A DNA stretch of 64,000 bases from Neobacillus sp. DY30 (GTDB taxonomy: Bacteria; Bacillota; Bacilli; Bacillales; Cytobacillaceae), in assembly GCF_030123065.1 (NCBI RefSeq), contig NZ_CP126093.1, forward strand, positions 2,422,001-2,486,000, given 5' to 3'. Within the stretch, counting starts at the first letter, position 1; each line of letters begins with the position of its first letter. The notes beneath the pieces are model-generated. The model was not told the DNA's origin. It did no database searches and was given only the letters and a program-made list of their open reading frames with translations. The translations under genes were made by a program, and so were the position numbers. This document shows, piece after piece, positions 52,993 to 62,718 of this stretch.

Positions 52993-53268
52993 TTACTGTT
53001 GTTGCATCTGCTGTGTATTAGGAAGATTGGCTAATACAGAATTGTTATCCACCTGAAGGTGAGTTAGTAATCGTTGATAATGATTTTGATGCATTTGGCC
53101 TGCCTTATTCAGCGCTTCCTTTAATTGAGGATTTTGGATTTGATTTGCCATAAAATGAAATTTCTTAAATGCCAAAAGCTCCCATGATAAGGCATCCTTT
53201 AAGTAAAGCACATCCTTTGTCGTAATAGCCCTTGGTGGATTTGGAATTGGTGGTTGATTATTCTGCAT
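52993..53268 (-). CDS. Coat-associated ferritin-like protein, 91 aa
   Basis: The 91-aa protein has a single helical hairpin domain (TTKDVLYLKDALSWELLAFK; FMANQIQNPQLKEALNKAGQ) between a Pro-rich N-terminus and a Gln-rich tail (QQMQQQ), like the N-terminal half of CotF/YhcQ-type coat proteins. The ATG follows AAAGGAG. A CATATAAT element (53325-53332, minus) could be a sigma-E promoter. It lies 27 bases before the CotF gene in one operon. Confidence 0.75.
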   Translation of the reverse strand: MQNNQPPIPNPPRAITTKDVLYLKDALSWELLAFKKFHFMANQIQNPQLKEALNKAGQMHQNHYQRLLTHLQVDNNSVLANLPNTQQMQQQ

Positions 53269-53324
53269 AGATAATACTCCTTTCAGTTGACTTCCAACAA
53301 ATTTATATTTTGCAAAATGTAACC

Positions 53325-53332
53325 ATTATATG
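53325..53332 (-). promoter_or_regulatory. Possible sigma-E -10 element of the coat operon
   Basis: CATATAAT on the minus strand differs by one base from CATACAAT and lies 57 bases before the coat gene ATG. The -35 is uncertain. The region to 53454 also contains the divergent rhaR promoter. Confidence 0.35.
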
Positions 53333-53381
53333 CTTTTTATTTTTATATCTTATTTTTGTTTTTCAAACATTATGTTATAGT

Positions 53382-53405
53382 TATAATTGAAAACAAACAT
53401 AAATA
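53382..53405 (+). promoter_or_regulatory. rhaR promoter and AAACAAACATA operator
   Basis: TATAAT (53382-53387) is followed at once by AAAACAAACATAAATAAAGG. The motif downstream of the -10 would let the product repress its own gene. A further TTTTTCAAACAT lies upstream. The -35 is weak. Confidence 0.55.
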
Positions 53406-53454
53406 AAGGAAAAAACAATATAAATAAAAATGGCGGTTTGGAAGGGTGCAGGAT

Positions 53455-54216
53455 ATGCTAGTAGCGGAAAGGCAAAGAAAAATTGTTGAGTTAGTAAATG
53501 AAAAGCTAAGTGTAAGAGTTACGGAACTGAGTAAAATTTTTTCTGTAACGGAAGAAACGATTCGCAGGGACCTTGAAAAGCTTGAAAAAGAAAATCTATT
53601 AATGAGAAGTCATGGCGGAGCAGTTAGTATTGAAAAGGATCAGGGTGAAACTTCCTATATAGAAAGGGAAATCACCAACGCTGCTGAGAAGAAAGCCATT
53701 GCCGCAGAGGCGGTGCGTTCTGTTGAGCCGGGGGACCAAATTGTTTTGGACGCAAGTACAACGGCATGGTATGTGGCAAAGGAATTAGAGGATATGCCAT
53801 TAACGGTACTAACAAACTCAATTAAAGTAGCAATAGAACTGAGCAAAAAAGAACAAATCAAAGTCATTTCCACAGGTGGAACGTTATTATCACAATCTCT
53901 ATCATATGTCGGTCCGCTTGCAGAACGCTCTCTCGGAATGTATCACGTCAATAAGGCGTTTATCTCTTGCAAAGGAGTGCACCTTGAAAAAGGACTAAGT
54001 GACTTCAATGAGTTACAAGCACTACTGAAGAAGCAAATGATGGACATTGCGGATGAAACAATCCTCATGGTAGATTCAAGTAAGTTTGGGACACGAGCAT
54101 TTTCGCAAATTGCTCCTATAATAAAGATTGACTGTATAATTACTGATTCAAACATAGATGACCAAACCAAAAAACTGCTAGAAGAGAAAAACATTAAAGT
54201 AACCATAGCGAATTAA
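53455..54216 (+). CDS. rhaR: DeoR-family regulator, probable RhaR
   Basis: The 253-aa protein has a DeoR HTH (VTEETIRRDLEKLEKENLL) and a C-terminal sugar-phosphate-binding domain (DQIVLDASTTAWYVAKELE; SCKGVHLEKGLSDFNELQAL; VDSSKFGTRAFSQIAP). DeoR proteins with this domain sense sugar phosphates; here rhamnulose-1-phosphate is likely. ATG 53455 lies 8 bases after AAGGG. It sits 1.1 kb from rhaBA and shares its operator motif with lutA, rhaEW and rhaD. It corresponds to the B. subtilis RhaR (YulB) in family and locus content. Confidence 0.85.
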   Translation: MLVAERQRKIVELVNEKLSVRVTELSKIFSVTEETIRRDLEKLEKENLLMRSHGGAVSIEKDQGETSYIEREITNAAEKKAIAAEAVRSVEPGDQIVLDASTTAWYVAKELEDMPLTVLTNSIKVAIELSKKEQIKVISTGGTLLSQSLSYVGPLAERSLGMYHVNKAFISCKGVHLEKGLSDFNELQALLKKQMMDIADETILMVDSSKFGTRAFSQIAPIIKIDCIITDSNIDDQTKKLLEEKNIKVTIAN

Positions 54217-54250
54217 GCATTGGAAAAGTTACATAGCATAACGAAAAACC

Positions 54251-54285
54251 AAAACCCTATCTTTTTATAGAAGGGTTTTTTAGTT
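54251..54285 (+). terminator. Terminator after rhaR
   Basis: AAAACCCT pairs with AGGGTTTT around an AT-rich loop, followed by TTTAGTTTA. Confidence 0.65.
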
Positions 54286-54325
54286 TATTATAAATAATAG
54301 GTGAGCTAACGAGAGGGGCCATGCA

Positions 54326-55159
54326 ATGGGGATTATAGTACAAGAAATTTTTTCTAAGAAAATCCTAACCGAAGCAAAGGGTTATTTAGATGTTGGATTT
54401 ACTCATTCTTTAAATCCCTATAGTGGTTGTGCGTTTTCTTGCAGGTACTGCTATGTAAGAGAAATGCCAATTCAACGATTCAAAGAAATTCCTTGGGGAG
54501 AATGGATAGACATAAAAACAAACGCAGCTGAGAATTACCGAAATGAAATCATAAAACTTCGTAAGAAAAACAAACCCGTGAATATTTTCATGTCTTCTGC
54601 AACCGATCCTTACCAACCCATTGAACGGACAGCAAACATTGTCAGAGAGATATTAAAAGTAATGATAGAAAATCCACCGGATTCACTTTGGGTTCAAACA
54701 CGATCCCCACTGATCACAAAAGATATAGATTTGTTAGCGGTGTTGAAAGAAAAATGTAAAGTCCTTGTATCGATGACAGTTGAAACAGACAGAGAAGACA
54801 TAAAACAAATCTTTGCTCCTTTTGCTCCCGGAATTAACTTACGGTTAAAGGCTTTGAAAGAAATTCATGATGCGGGAATAACCACACAAGCTTCGATATC
54901 ACCAGTATTGCCATTTACTTCTGATTTTCCGAAAGTGTTGGAAAGAATCGTCGACCACATTTGGATTGATACGTTAACCATTGGGGATGGTGCAAAGGGG
55001 AAACGTTCCGAGAGATTAGGAATGCCCATGCTGTTTAAGGACCATGATTTATCGAAATGGTATCGAAAAGATATCCATGTCATGGTAGAAAAGTATTTTC
55101 ATAAATATTTCCCTAGTGAAATGATACGGGTTTCTAAACAAGAAGCCTTCTTAGAATAA
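54326..55159 (+). CDS. SPL-family radical SAM protein
   Basis: The 277-aa protein has the radical SAM motif Cys35-x3-Cys39-x2-Cys42 (SGCAFSCRYCYVREMP) and the SPL-like layout (GFTHSLNPYSG; IFMSSATDPYQPIE; WVQTRSPLITKDIDLL). It resembles Rv2578c-type/spore photoproduct lyase-like proteins but is shorter than true SplB (about 340 aa). The photoproduct-lyase Cys is not clearly seen. ATG follows GAGAGGGG. Function unknown; a DNA-repair role is inferred only. Confidence 0.82.
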   Translation: MGIIVQEIFSKKILTEAKGYLDVGFTHSLNPYSGCAFSCRYCYVREMPIQRFKEIPWGEWIDIKTNAAENYRNEIIKLRKKNKPVNIFMSSATDPYQPIERTANIVREILKVMIENPPDSLWVQTRSPLITKDIDLLAVLKEKCKVLVSMTVETDREDIKQIFAPFAPGINLRLKALKEIHDAGITTQASISPVLPFTSDFPKVLERIVDHIWIDTLTIGDGAKGKRSERLGMPMLFKDHDLSKWYRKDIHVMVEKYFHKYFPSEMIRVSKQEAFLE

Positions 55160-55181
55160 ACAAGCTTGAGCTTTCATAATG

Positions 55182-55213
55182 AAAAAGATTCAGACCATTT
55201 GGTCTGAATCTTT
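55182..55213. terminator. Terminator between the radical SAM and LysR genes
   Basis: The perfect 13-bp stem AAAGATTCAGACC/GGTCTGAATCTTT around ATTT is followed on the minus strand by a T tract; it serves LysR and probably the upstream gene too. Confidence 0.8.
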
Positions 55214-55227
55214 ACATATGGTTTCTA

Positions 55228-56112
55228 TCAATTTTCTTTCCAATCAAAATTTTCGATGAAATGTACGAATGCCTTAACTACATTCCATTCCAAAGACTCT
55301 TTATGATAATACATCCACGTTCTTCGCAAAATAGGAGTTCCTTCTAGATCTAAGAGATTAATTTTGTATAAATCTTCAATTCCAGTAACAACCCTGCTCG
55401 ACAAGATGCCATAGCCTAAACCATTTATGACCATCTCTTTACACGTATCAACTTGGTCGACTTCTATACTAATAAAGGGCTCTTCAGCATAATTTTCTGC
55501 CCACCAGTGGTCAATGACTGATTTTAATAAATAATCCCCTCTATAATCAATTCTAGGAAGACGAGGAAGGTCCGTCATATCAATCTTATCTTTTGATGCA
55601 ACACAGATGGTCTCCTCAAATATTTGATGTTTCGATAAACCTCTCCAGCCATAATCTCCTCGAACAAAACTAATATGGACATCTTTATTATGGATTAGTT
55701 GCGTTACGTCCCTGCTCCAGCCCGTAACAACCTTGAATTCCACATGGGGATATTGCTGTTTAAATAGTTTTAAAATATAAGGAAGTTCATAATTCGCAAA
55801 AAAATTGGATACCCCCAATTTCAACGTACCTACCACTTCATTGCTCTCGTTATTACTCATATTTTTGACAGTTTCTTTTACCCTTTGATAATGAGCAAGG
55901 GCCTCCTCAGCACAATGGACTAGATATTCTCCTTGAGGGGTGAAGTGCACCCCCCGGCTTTCACGGGTTATGATTTTAACACCTAGCTCTTCCTGCAAAT
56001 GCTTTAATCGATTCGTTAATGCGGGTTGTGTCAGAAATAATAGTCGTGCTGTTTTTGTTAGATTTTTTTGATGATAAAGTTCCTTCAGTATTTCCCAATC
56101 ACGATAATCCAT
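55228..56112 (-). CDS. LysR-family regulator divergent from odhAB
   Basis: The 294-aa regulator has an N-terminal HTH (DWEILKELYHQKNLTKTARL; FLTQPALTNRLKHLQEELG) and a C-terminal LysR substrate domain (GTLKLGVSNFFANYELPYIL; EMVINGLGYGILSSRVV). The start is taken as ATG 56112 (MDYRDW), typical of the subfamily; GTG 56118 is possible. LysR proteins often control the divergent operon, here odhAB at 56277 with a 164-base shared region; the co-inducer would then be a TCA-cycle metabolite. This target is inference. Confidence 0.87.
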   Translation of the reverse strand: MDYRDWEILKELYHQKNLTKTARLLFLTQPALTNRLKHLQEELGVKIITRESRGVHFTPQGEYLVHCAEEALAHYQRVKETVKNMSNNESNEVVGTLKLGVSNFFANYELPYILKLFKQQYPHVEFKVVTGWSRDVTQLIHNKDVHISFVRGDYGWRGLSKHQIFEETICVASKDKIDMTDLPRLPRIDYRGDYLLKSVIDHWWAENYAEEPFISIEVDQVDTCKEMVINGLGYGILSSRVVTGIEDLYKINLLDLEGTPILRRTWMYYHKESLEWNVVKAFVHFIENFDWKEN

Positions 56113-56276
56113 GTTCACCCATCTACCTGATATAATTTTTTTTTATTAATAAATATAATTTTTTATCATTTTCTTTATTTCAATTATTACATTATCCTAA
56201 TACTGAAGCAATCAATAAAACATTATTAAATTATCCAATCTTAACATAAAGGAAACTCAAACTTGGGGGTATTGTA

Positions 56277-59171
56277 ATGGGAGTGGAAAACCAACCAAAT
56301 CCATGGAAAAGATTTACTGGTCCTAACCTGGGCTATGTAATAGAACAATATGAACGGTATTTGAACGGGTCAGGCACTATTGATCCTGAATTAATTGAGC
56401 TTTTTATTGAATGGGGCTCACCATTGTCTATTGAGTCAGCTTATAAGAAAGAACCAATTGAACATGAAAAGATTAATCCTACTAATCTGGCAGATTTAGA
56501 AAAAGTAATGAAAGTGGTAAAACTGCTCGAAAACATTCGTTCTCACGGACATTTAGTGTCAAAATTAAATCCGTTAGAAGAAAATCAAAACGATCATGAG
56601 TTTTTCAACACTCAAAAACATGGAGTTAGTGAACATGATTTGAAAGCGATTCCAGCTAAATTGGTTTGGGAGGAAGCACCGGAAGGTATTCAAAACGCAT
56701 GGGATGCTATGAATCATTTAAAGAATATGTATACCTCTACAATAGCCTTCGAATTTAACCACGTCCATGATATCGAGGAAGTAAAATGGTTAACTCAAAT
56801 GGTAGAGACGGGTTCACTGCAGCAATCTTTATCAAAAGATGAGCAAATGAAGCTATTAAAGATTTTGACAGAGGTTGAAGGATTTGAGCAATTCTTGCAT
56901 AAAACCTTTGTCGGCCAAAAGAGATTCTCCATTGAAGGTGTTGACATGCTTGTGCCCATGCTGGATGAAGCGGTGCGAGAAGGTGTTGGTGAGGGAGTAC
57001 GCAATGTCTTGATCGGTATGGCACATCGCGGCCGCTTAAGCGTTCTTGCACATGTATTAAACAAACCATACAGCAAGATTTTCTCTGAGTTTCAGCACTC
57101 TTACGCAAAACAACAAGGTCCGTCAGAAGATTTAGTTGACATTAGTGAGGGATGGACCGGAGATGTGAAATACCATTTAGGCCGTGATCGCTTTGTTGAA
57201 GGTCCTAATACCTTTAGTACACGAATTACCTTAGCCAATAATCCAAGTCATCTTGAATTTGTAAATCCCGTGGTCGAAGGGTTTGCAAGAGCAGCACAAG
57301 AGGATAGACAGAAATCTGGATACCCGGAGCAGGATGTTAAAAAAGCATTTGCGATTTTGGTTCATGGTGATGCAGCATTTCCTGGTCAGGGAATTGTTGC
57401 CGAAACATTAAATTTGGGCGGACTAAAAGGATACCGAACTGGCGGAACCATCCATATTATTGCAAACAATATGGTTGGCTTTACGACAGATAGCCACGAT
57501 TCTCGTTCAACGAGATATTCGAGTGACCTGGCAAAAGGGTTTGAGATTCCAATCGTACATGTAAATGCGGATGATCCAGAAGCCTGTCTGGCAGCTGTTC
57601 GCCTTGCATATCAATACCGAGCACGTTTTCAAAAGGATTTTGTGATTGATTTAGTCGGATACCGAAGATTTGGCCACAATGAAATGGATGATCCAGCAGT
57701 AACCCAGCCGCAAGTGTACAAAAAAATTGCGAGCCATCCAACTGTAAGAGCATTGTATTCCAAACAGCTGCAAATGAAAGGCATTCTTGATTCCAAAGAA
57801 GTAGAGCAAATCAACCTAAGTGTCCAAGGGAAGCTGCAAGCGGAATATGAAAAAGTGTCAGAGAAGAAGCAGGGTGAATCTCCTGCAGAAGTTGAGGTTC
57901 CTGGGGTTATTGCCAAGGGAATTCCACCCTTGGACACAAGCGTGCCGCTTGATACTTTGCGCGAGCTAAACGGTGAACTATTGAAATGGCCGGAAGGTTT
58001 TCATGTTTATCCAAAATTAAAGCGGATTCTCGAGCGCCGTGAAACAGCGCTTGATGAGAACGGAAAAGTAGAATGGGCAGTAGCAGAAGTCCTGGCATTC
58101 GCAGCCATGTTAAAAGAAGGAACGCCGATTCGTTTAACAGGTCAAGATTCTGAACGTGGAACTTTTGCACAGCGACACATTTTGCTCCACGATTCAGAAA
58201 GCAATAAAACTTATTCACCTTTACACCGTCTTCCACAAGCACGGGCCTCGTTTGCAGTTCATAATAGCCCGCTGTCGGAAGCTGCTGTTGTAGGTTTTGA
58301 ATATGGCTACAATGTATTTGCTCCTGAAACACTTGTCATGTGGGAAGCACAATATGGCGACTTCGCCAACACGGCACAGCCCCTATTTGATCAGTTCGTT
58401 TCGTCGGCACGAGCAAAATGGGGACAAAAATCCGGGCTTACACTTTTATTGCCTCACGGTTATGAGGGGCAAGGTCCCGAGCACTCCAGCGCCCGACTTG
58501 AACGTTTCTTACAATTGGCAGCCGAAAATAACTGGACTGTAGCAAACCTGACAAGTGCGGCCCAATATTTTCATATTTTGCGCCGTCAAGCATCGATTTT
58601 AGGTACTGAGTATGTTCGTCCACTAGTGATAATGACACCGAAGAGTCTGCTTAGACACCCTATGGTCTCATCCTATGCGGCAGCTCTTAGCGATGGCCAG
58701 TTCCAAACGGTTATGGAACAGGAGAATCTAGGAAAAGAGACAGAGAAGGTAAAACGGTTAGTGTTAACGACGGGTAAGGTAGCAATCGATCTTGCTTTAG
58801 AAATCGACTCAAATAATGAAAAGAGAAATTTGGACGAGATACACATTGTGCGAGTTGAACAATTGTATCCATTCCCGAAGGAAAAAATTGAACCCATCAT
58901 TAATCGATATCCCAACTTGCGGGAAATTGTTTGGGTGCAGGAAGAACCGAAGAATATGGGAGCATGGCATTATATTGCTCCAACTCTTTATGAGCTTGCT
59001 GCTGACAGCCTGACTGTCGGTTACATCGGGCGTCAGTATCGTTCAAGCACCGCAGGCGGTGACCCATTAGTTCATAAGAAGGAACAAGAACGTATTATCG
59101 AACAGGCGTTAAATACTGATAGTATAGTAATTACTCAGAATCAAGAAAAAGAGTCTACTAGAAACAGATAA
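56277..59171 (+). CDS. odhA: 2-oxoglutarate dehydrogenase E1 component
   Basis: The 964-aa protein has the E1 signature regions: [19 protein letters not shown], thiamine-diphosphate-binding [16 protein letters not shown] (near residue 363), [32 protein letters not shown], and the C-terminal transketolase-type part ([37 protein letters not shown]). It decarboxylates 2-oxoglutarate with thiamine diphosphate. Start ATG 56277 follows TTGGGGG. odhB follows after 72 bases; the E3 lipoamide dehydrogenase gene is not in the window. Confidence 0.95.
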   Translation: MGVENQPNPWKRFTGPNLGYVIEQYERYLNGSGTIDPELIELFIEWGSPLSIESAYKKEPIEHEKINPTNLADLEKVMKVVKLLENIRSHGHLVSKLNPLEENQNDHEFFNTQKHGVSEHDLKAIPAKLVWEEAPEGIQNAWDAMNHLKNMYTSTIAFEFNHVHDIEEVKWLTQMVETGSLQQSLSKDEQMKLLKILTEVEGFEQFLHKTFVGQKRFSIEGVDMLVPMLDEAVREGVGEGVRNVLIGMAHRGRLSVLAHVLNKPYSKIFSEFQHSYAKQQGPSEDLVDISEGWTGDVKYHLGRDRFVEGPNTFSTRITLANNPSHLEFVNPVVEGFARAAQEDRQKSGYPEQDVKKAFAILVHGDAAFPGQGIVAETLNLGGLKGYRTGGTIHIIANNMVGFTTDSHDSRSTRYSSDLAKGFEIPIVHVNADDPEACLAAVRLAYQYRARFQKDFVIDLVGYRRFGHNEMDDPAVTQPQVYKKIASHPTVRALYSKQLQMKGILDSKEVEQINLSVQGKLQAEYEKVSEKKQGESPAEVEVPGVIAKGIPPLDTSVPLDTLRELNGELLKWPEGFHVYPKLKRILERRETALDENGKVEWAVAEVLAFAAMLKEGTPIRLTGQDSERGTFAQRHILLHDSESNKTYSPLHRLPQARASFAVHNSPLSEAAVVGFEYGYNVFAPETLVMWEAQYGDFANTAQPLFDQFVSSARAKWGQKSGLTLLLPHGYEGQGPEHSSARLERFLQLAAENNWTVANLTSAAQYFHILRRQASILGTEYVRPLVIMTPKSLLRHPMVSSYAAALSDGQFQTVMEQENLGKETEKVKRLVLTTGKVAIDLALEIDSNNEKRNLDEIHIVRVEQLYPFPKEKIEPIINRYPNLREIVWVQEEPKNMGAWHYIAPTLYELAADSLTVGYIGRQYRSSTAGGDPLVHKKEQERIIEQALNTDSIVITQNQEKESTRNR

Positions 59172-59243
59172 ATCATTACCGAGAAACCAAGTTGAAATCC
59201 TAATTTGAAAAGACTTAACCTAATTCCTAGGAGGATATGAAAC

Positions 59244-60494
59244 ATGATAGAAATAAAAGTACCGGAACTGGCAGAATCCATTTCAGAAGGAACCATTTCT
59301 CAATGGCTCATTAATATAGGTGATAAAGTATCCAAAGGGGATAGTGTTGTAGAACTGGAAACTGACAAAGTTAATATAGAATTAAATGCCGAATACTCAG
59401 GTGTTATCACAAAAGTATTAAAAGAACCTGGTGATACGGTAGAAGTAGGTGATGTCATTGCTGTTATTGAAGAGAACGCAGCTGAAGGTGTTACTCCTGC
59501 TGTTCCAGCGGCATCTCCTGAAAAACCGGCTAATGAACCATTAGACCAGCCTAGCGGGCATCAAGAGATAGAACTTCCGAAAACGGATCGTCCGATTGCT
59601 TCACCCGCCGCAAGAAAAATGGCAAGAGAACTAGGAATCGATTTAAACCAAGTAAGCACTCGTGATCCCCTTGGCAGAATTAGACCTGAAGATGTAAAAG
59701 CACATACGAGTACTACTAATGTAACGGAAGAACCAAAGTTGGAAAAGGTAAGTCCAAAACCTATCACACAACAAATAGATGCAGAGTTTGATAAACCAGT
59801 AGAACGTGTGAAAATGTCACGCCGCCGTCAAACGATCGCGAAACGCTTGGTTGAAGTTCAACATACCGCTGCAATGTTAACAACCTTTAACGAAGTTGAT
59901 ATGACTGCCATTATGGATTTACGCAGTAAACGGAAAGATGTCTTTTTTGAAAAACATGGTGTCCGACTTGGATTCATGTCATTTTTTACAAAAGCTGTGG
60001 TTTCAGCTTTAAAGCAATTCCCTCTTTTAAATGCCGAAATTCAAGGCGATGAATTGATTATCAAGAAGTTTTACGATATCGGTATTGCAGTTGCTGCGCC
60101 GGAAGGTCTGGTTGTACCTGTAGTCCGCAATGCAAACCAGAAAAACTTTGCTGAAATTGAACAAGAAATCAGTGAACTTGGTAAGAAAGCTCGCGATAAC
60201 GCCCTTACTTTAAAGGATTTACAAGGTGGAACTTTTACGATTACAAACGGTGGTGTTTTCGGTTCTTTAATGTCAACACCAATTTTAAATAGCCCGCAAG
60301 TAGGGATACTCGGTATGCATAAAATCCAGTTAAGACCTGTAGCAATTGATAAAGAACGAATGGAAAACCGCCCGATGATGTATATTGCTCTTTCTTACGA
60401 TCATCGAATTGTAGATGGAAAAGAGGCTGTTAGTTTCCTTGCCGCAGTAAAGGAATTGTTAGAAGATCCGCACTCTTTATTATTAGAAGGATAA
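59244..60494 (+). CDS. odhB: Dihydrolipoyl succinyltransferase (2-oxoglutarate dehydrogenase E2)
   Basis: The 416-aa protein has a lipoyl domain (residues 1-76, lipoyl Lys42 in [11 protein letters not shown]), an Ala/Pro-rich linker, an E3-binding domain ([17 protein letters not shown] then RIRPEDVKA), and a catalytic acyltransferase domain ([31 protein letters not shown] with His387). It passes the succinyl group to CoA. The ATG follows AGGAGG. A terminator follows. It lies beside rhaD rather than in the usual location near TCA genes. Confidence 0.95.
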   Translation: MIEIKVPELAESISEGTISQWLINIGDKVSKGDSVVELETDKVNIELNAEYSGVITKVLKEPGDTVEVGDVIAVIEENAAEGVTPAVPAASPEKPANEPLDQPSGHQEIELPKTDRPIASPAARKMARELGIDLNQVSTRDPLGRIRPEDVKAHTSTTNVTEEPKLEKVSPKPITQQIDAEFDKPVERVKMSRRRQTIAKRLVEVQHTAAMLTTFNEVDMTAIMDLRSKRKDVFFEKHGVRLGFMSFFTKAVVSALKQFPLLNAEIQGDELIIKKFYDIGIAVAAPEGLVVPVVRNANQKNFAEIEQEISELGKKARDNALTLKDLQGGTFTITNGGVFGSLMSTPILNSPQVGILGMHKIQLRPVAIDKERMENRPMMYIALSYDHRIVDGKEAVSFLAAVKELLEDPHSLLLEG

Positions 60495-60502
60495 ACCAAA
60501 AC

Positions 60503-60535
60503 CAACAGACCGTTTTACGGTCTGTTTTTATTTTT
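60503..60535 (+). terminator. Terminator of odhAB
   Basis: The stem AACAGACCG/CGGTCTGTT is followed by TTTATTTTT. Confidence 0.82.
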
Positions 60536-60645
60536 CAAAGACACATTAGTGGCCATGTTGTTAACTAAGTAAAAGCAAACGGACTCAATTGTGACAAAAA
60601 TGTTGATTAAACAAAAATAAACAGAAAAATATATTTGTTTTTATG

Positions 60646-60674
60646 TTGATTTATGTTTGTTTTGGGTTTATGAT
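60646..60674 (+). promoter_or_regulatory. rhaD promoter with inverted operator in the spacer
   Basis: TTGATT (60646) and TATGAT (60669) are 17 bases apart, and the spacer TATGTTTGTTTTGGGTT contains TATGTTTGTTT, the reverse complement of the AAACAAACATA motif in the lutA and rhaEW spacers. More copies flank it (ACAAAAATAAACAG near 60611; AAACAAACAAACAAAC near 60691). Probably RhaR-controlled. The remainder of 60495-60748 has no gene. Confidence 0.62.
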
Positions 60675-60748
60675 TACAGTGTAAAGAATAAAACAAACAA
60701 ACAAACTTTCAAATAAACCAAAGTGTTCATATAAGGAGAGAAATGAAA

Positions 60749-61585
60749 ATGAGTATGACTTTGATAAACGACGCTATTTACTCTGCTCCATTTTTACAAG
60801 AAATGTTAGAAACAACCTCAAATTTATATCGTTTAGGCTGGGATGAACGAAATGGGGGGAATATCAGTTATTTATTACATGAATATGAGATTCTTCCATT
60901 TTTGAATGTAGACGATGTTAAAAGAACAGTACCAATGAACTTTGATGCAAAAGCACTTGCTGGACGGTACTTCATCGTTACCGGTTCAGGGAAATATTTT
61001 AAAAATGTAAAAAGAGATCCAGCTAATAACCTCGGTATTATCCGCATTTCAGGTGATGGTAAAAGCTATGAAATCCTTTGGGGATTTGAAGATGGCGGGG
61101 TTGCAACTAGCGAATTGCCAACACATCTTATGAACCATATGAAACGCTTTGCAGTTGATAAGACACATCGTGTAATTATGCACTGTCACGCAACAAACTT
61201 GATTGCGATGTCCTTTACACATAGTTTAAAGGAAGAGGATTTTACAAAGACCTTATGGGAAATGTGCACGGAATGTCTGGTTGTTTTTCCTGAAGGGGTA
61301 GGAATCATTCCTTGGATTGTTCCAGGAACAAATGCCATAGGCGAAGCAACTGCAGAGAAAATGGAACAAGTCCGACTCGTACTTTGGCAGCATCATGGAA
61401 TCTTCGGAGCTGGCAGTACACTGGATGAAACCTTTGGTTTGATTGAAACAGCTGAAAAAGCCGCTGAAGTTTATACCATTGTATGTGCCCAAGGTGGTAA
61501 AAAACAAACCATTACCGACCAGCAGCTTTTAGATTTAGCAAATGCGTTTAAAGTGGAACCACGAAAAGGGATACTTAAACGATAG
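60749..61585 (+). CDS. rhaD: Rhamnulose-1-phosphate aldolase RhaD
   Basis: The 278-aa class II aldolase matches the E. coli RhaD type: LGWDERNGGNISYLL, FIVTGSGKYFKNVKRDPANN, metal-binding VIMHCHATNLIAMSF and LVLWQHHGIFGAGSTLDETF. It cleaves L-rhamnulose-1-phosphate to DHAP and L-lactaldehyde. ATG 60749 is 10 bases after AAGGAG; ATG 60743 is also in frame. It is the second aldolase for this step in the window, beside RhaEW. Own promoter carries the shared motif. Confidence 0.92.
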   Translation: MSMTLINDAIYSAPFLQEMLETTSNLYRLGWDERNGGNISYLLHEYEILPFLNVDDVKRTVPMNFDAKALAGRYFIVTGSGKYFKNVKRDPANNLGIIRISGDGKSYEILWGFEDGGVATSELPTHLMNHMKRFAVDKTHRVIMHCHATNLIAMSFTHSLKEEDFTKTLWEMCTECLVVFPEGVGIIPWIVPGTNAIGEATAEKMEQVRLVLWQHHGIFGAGSTLDETFGLIETAEKAAEVYTIVCAQGGKKQTITDQQLLDLANAFKVEPRKGILKR

Positions 61586-61599
61586 AATGTAATGAATGA

Positions 61600-61640
61600 A
61601 GGTATGTTTATTAAAAAGGAACATACTTTTTTTGTTCTAT
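61600..61640 (+). terminator. Terminator of rhaD
   Basis: GGTATGTT/AACATAC with an 11-base loop is followed by a run of T residues. Confidence 0.65.
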
Positions 61641-61715
61641 TCGGTGCAGGGAAATGGTATGATAATATCTTATAAAAAAGCACTTTGTGATCCAATTAGA
61701 AAATAGGTGAAAAGA

Positions 61716-62675
61716 GTGAACCAGGAACTGCTATACGAACTTTTACAACTAACAGATGAAGAGAAAGAAATTCTCGAGCAGCAAACAAATGTAAGTAAAG
61801 ATCTCTATACAAGTAAGACGAATTTTATTATTGAGAGTGAAAAATTCTTAAGTAAAGATAAAATGATCATGGTTCGCAAGCATACAAGATTTGTGGATTT
61901 CCCTTTACATAAACATGATTACATTGAGGTCAATTATGTTTATAATGGGGAATTGCAGCAAACAGTTGGGGGAAGACAAATTACGTTTAAAAAAGGAGAA
62001 CTGCTGCTCTTAAACCAACATATTGAACATGAAATTAAAGCCTGTGAGACAGAAGATATTATCATTAATTTCATTATTCGTCCTGCTTTTTTTGACTTTA
62101 TATTTTCCTATTTAAGTTCTGAGAATATTGTCAGTGATTTTTTATTGAGCAGTCTTTACAATAATACACAAAACGGGCAATTTCTTTATTTTAAGGTTTC
62201 AGAAGTAGAAGAGATACAGAACTTAATAGGAAAAATGATTCACGAAATTATGTATCCAACCTCTTTTTCAGAGTCTGCGATTAAACTTTATATGGGTCTG
62301 TTAATGATAGAGCTCATAAAGAATTCTGATAAGGTAGAGAGAAAAGAAGAAGCGTCCATTACTCATTATTTGGTGGTGGAATCACTTAAATATATTGAGG
62401 AACACTATAAGGAAGCCTCTTTATATGAATTGTCAGAGCAATTGAAACAATCGCATTATGGTCTAAGTAAAACCATTAAAAAGGCAACGTCTCGAACATT
62501 TAAAGATCTTCTCCAAGAAAGAAGGCTGGACAAGGCGAAAGAATTATTAGAAGGAAGCGATTTACCGATTGCATTGATTGTTGAACAGGTAGGCTATGAT
62601 AATATCAGTTATTTTTATCGAATTTTTAAAGAGAAATATGGAAGAACTCCTAAAGAATTCAGAATGAATAAATGA
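61716..62675 (+). CDS. AraC-family regulator with cupin domain
   Basis: The 319-aa protein has an N-terminal region, a cupin sensor domain (FPLHKHDYIEVNYVYNGEL; GRQITFKKGELLLLNQHIEH), and a C-terminal AraC double HTH (LYELSEQLKQSHYGLSKTIK; LIVEQVGYDNISYFYRIFKE; GRTPKEFR). GTG 61716 is 5 bases after AGGTGA. It lies 130 bases after rhaD, on the same strand, and may be a second activator of rhamnose genes, in the style of RhaS/RhaR of E. coli. Target not proven. Confidence 0.85.
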   Translation: MNQELLYELLQLTDEEKEILEQQTNVSKDLYTSKTNFIIESEKFLSKDKMIMVRKHTRFVDFPLHKHDYIEVNYVYNGELQQTVGGRQITFKKGELLLLNQHIEHEIKACETEDIIINFIIRPAFFDFIFSYLSSENIVSDFLLSSLYNNTQNGQFLYFKVSEVEEIQNLIGKMIHEIMYPTSFSESAIKLYMGLLMIELIKNSDKVERKEEASITHYLVVESLKYIEEHYKEASLYELSEQLKQSHYGLSKTIKKATSRTFKDLLQERRLDKAKELLEGSDLPIALIVEQVGYDNISYFYRIFKEKYGRTPKEFRMNK

Positions 62676-62718
62676 TATAATAAAATAATATTTTTTCATT
62701 ATAAGGAGCTACATCATC

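Noticed and set aside
57907..58332. Minus-strand 141-codon ORF inside odhA
   Set aside because: It is a shadow of the strongly conserved odhA frame.
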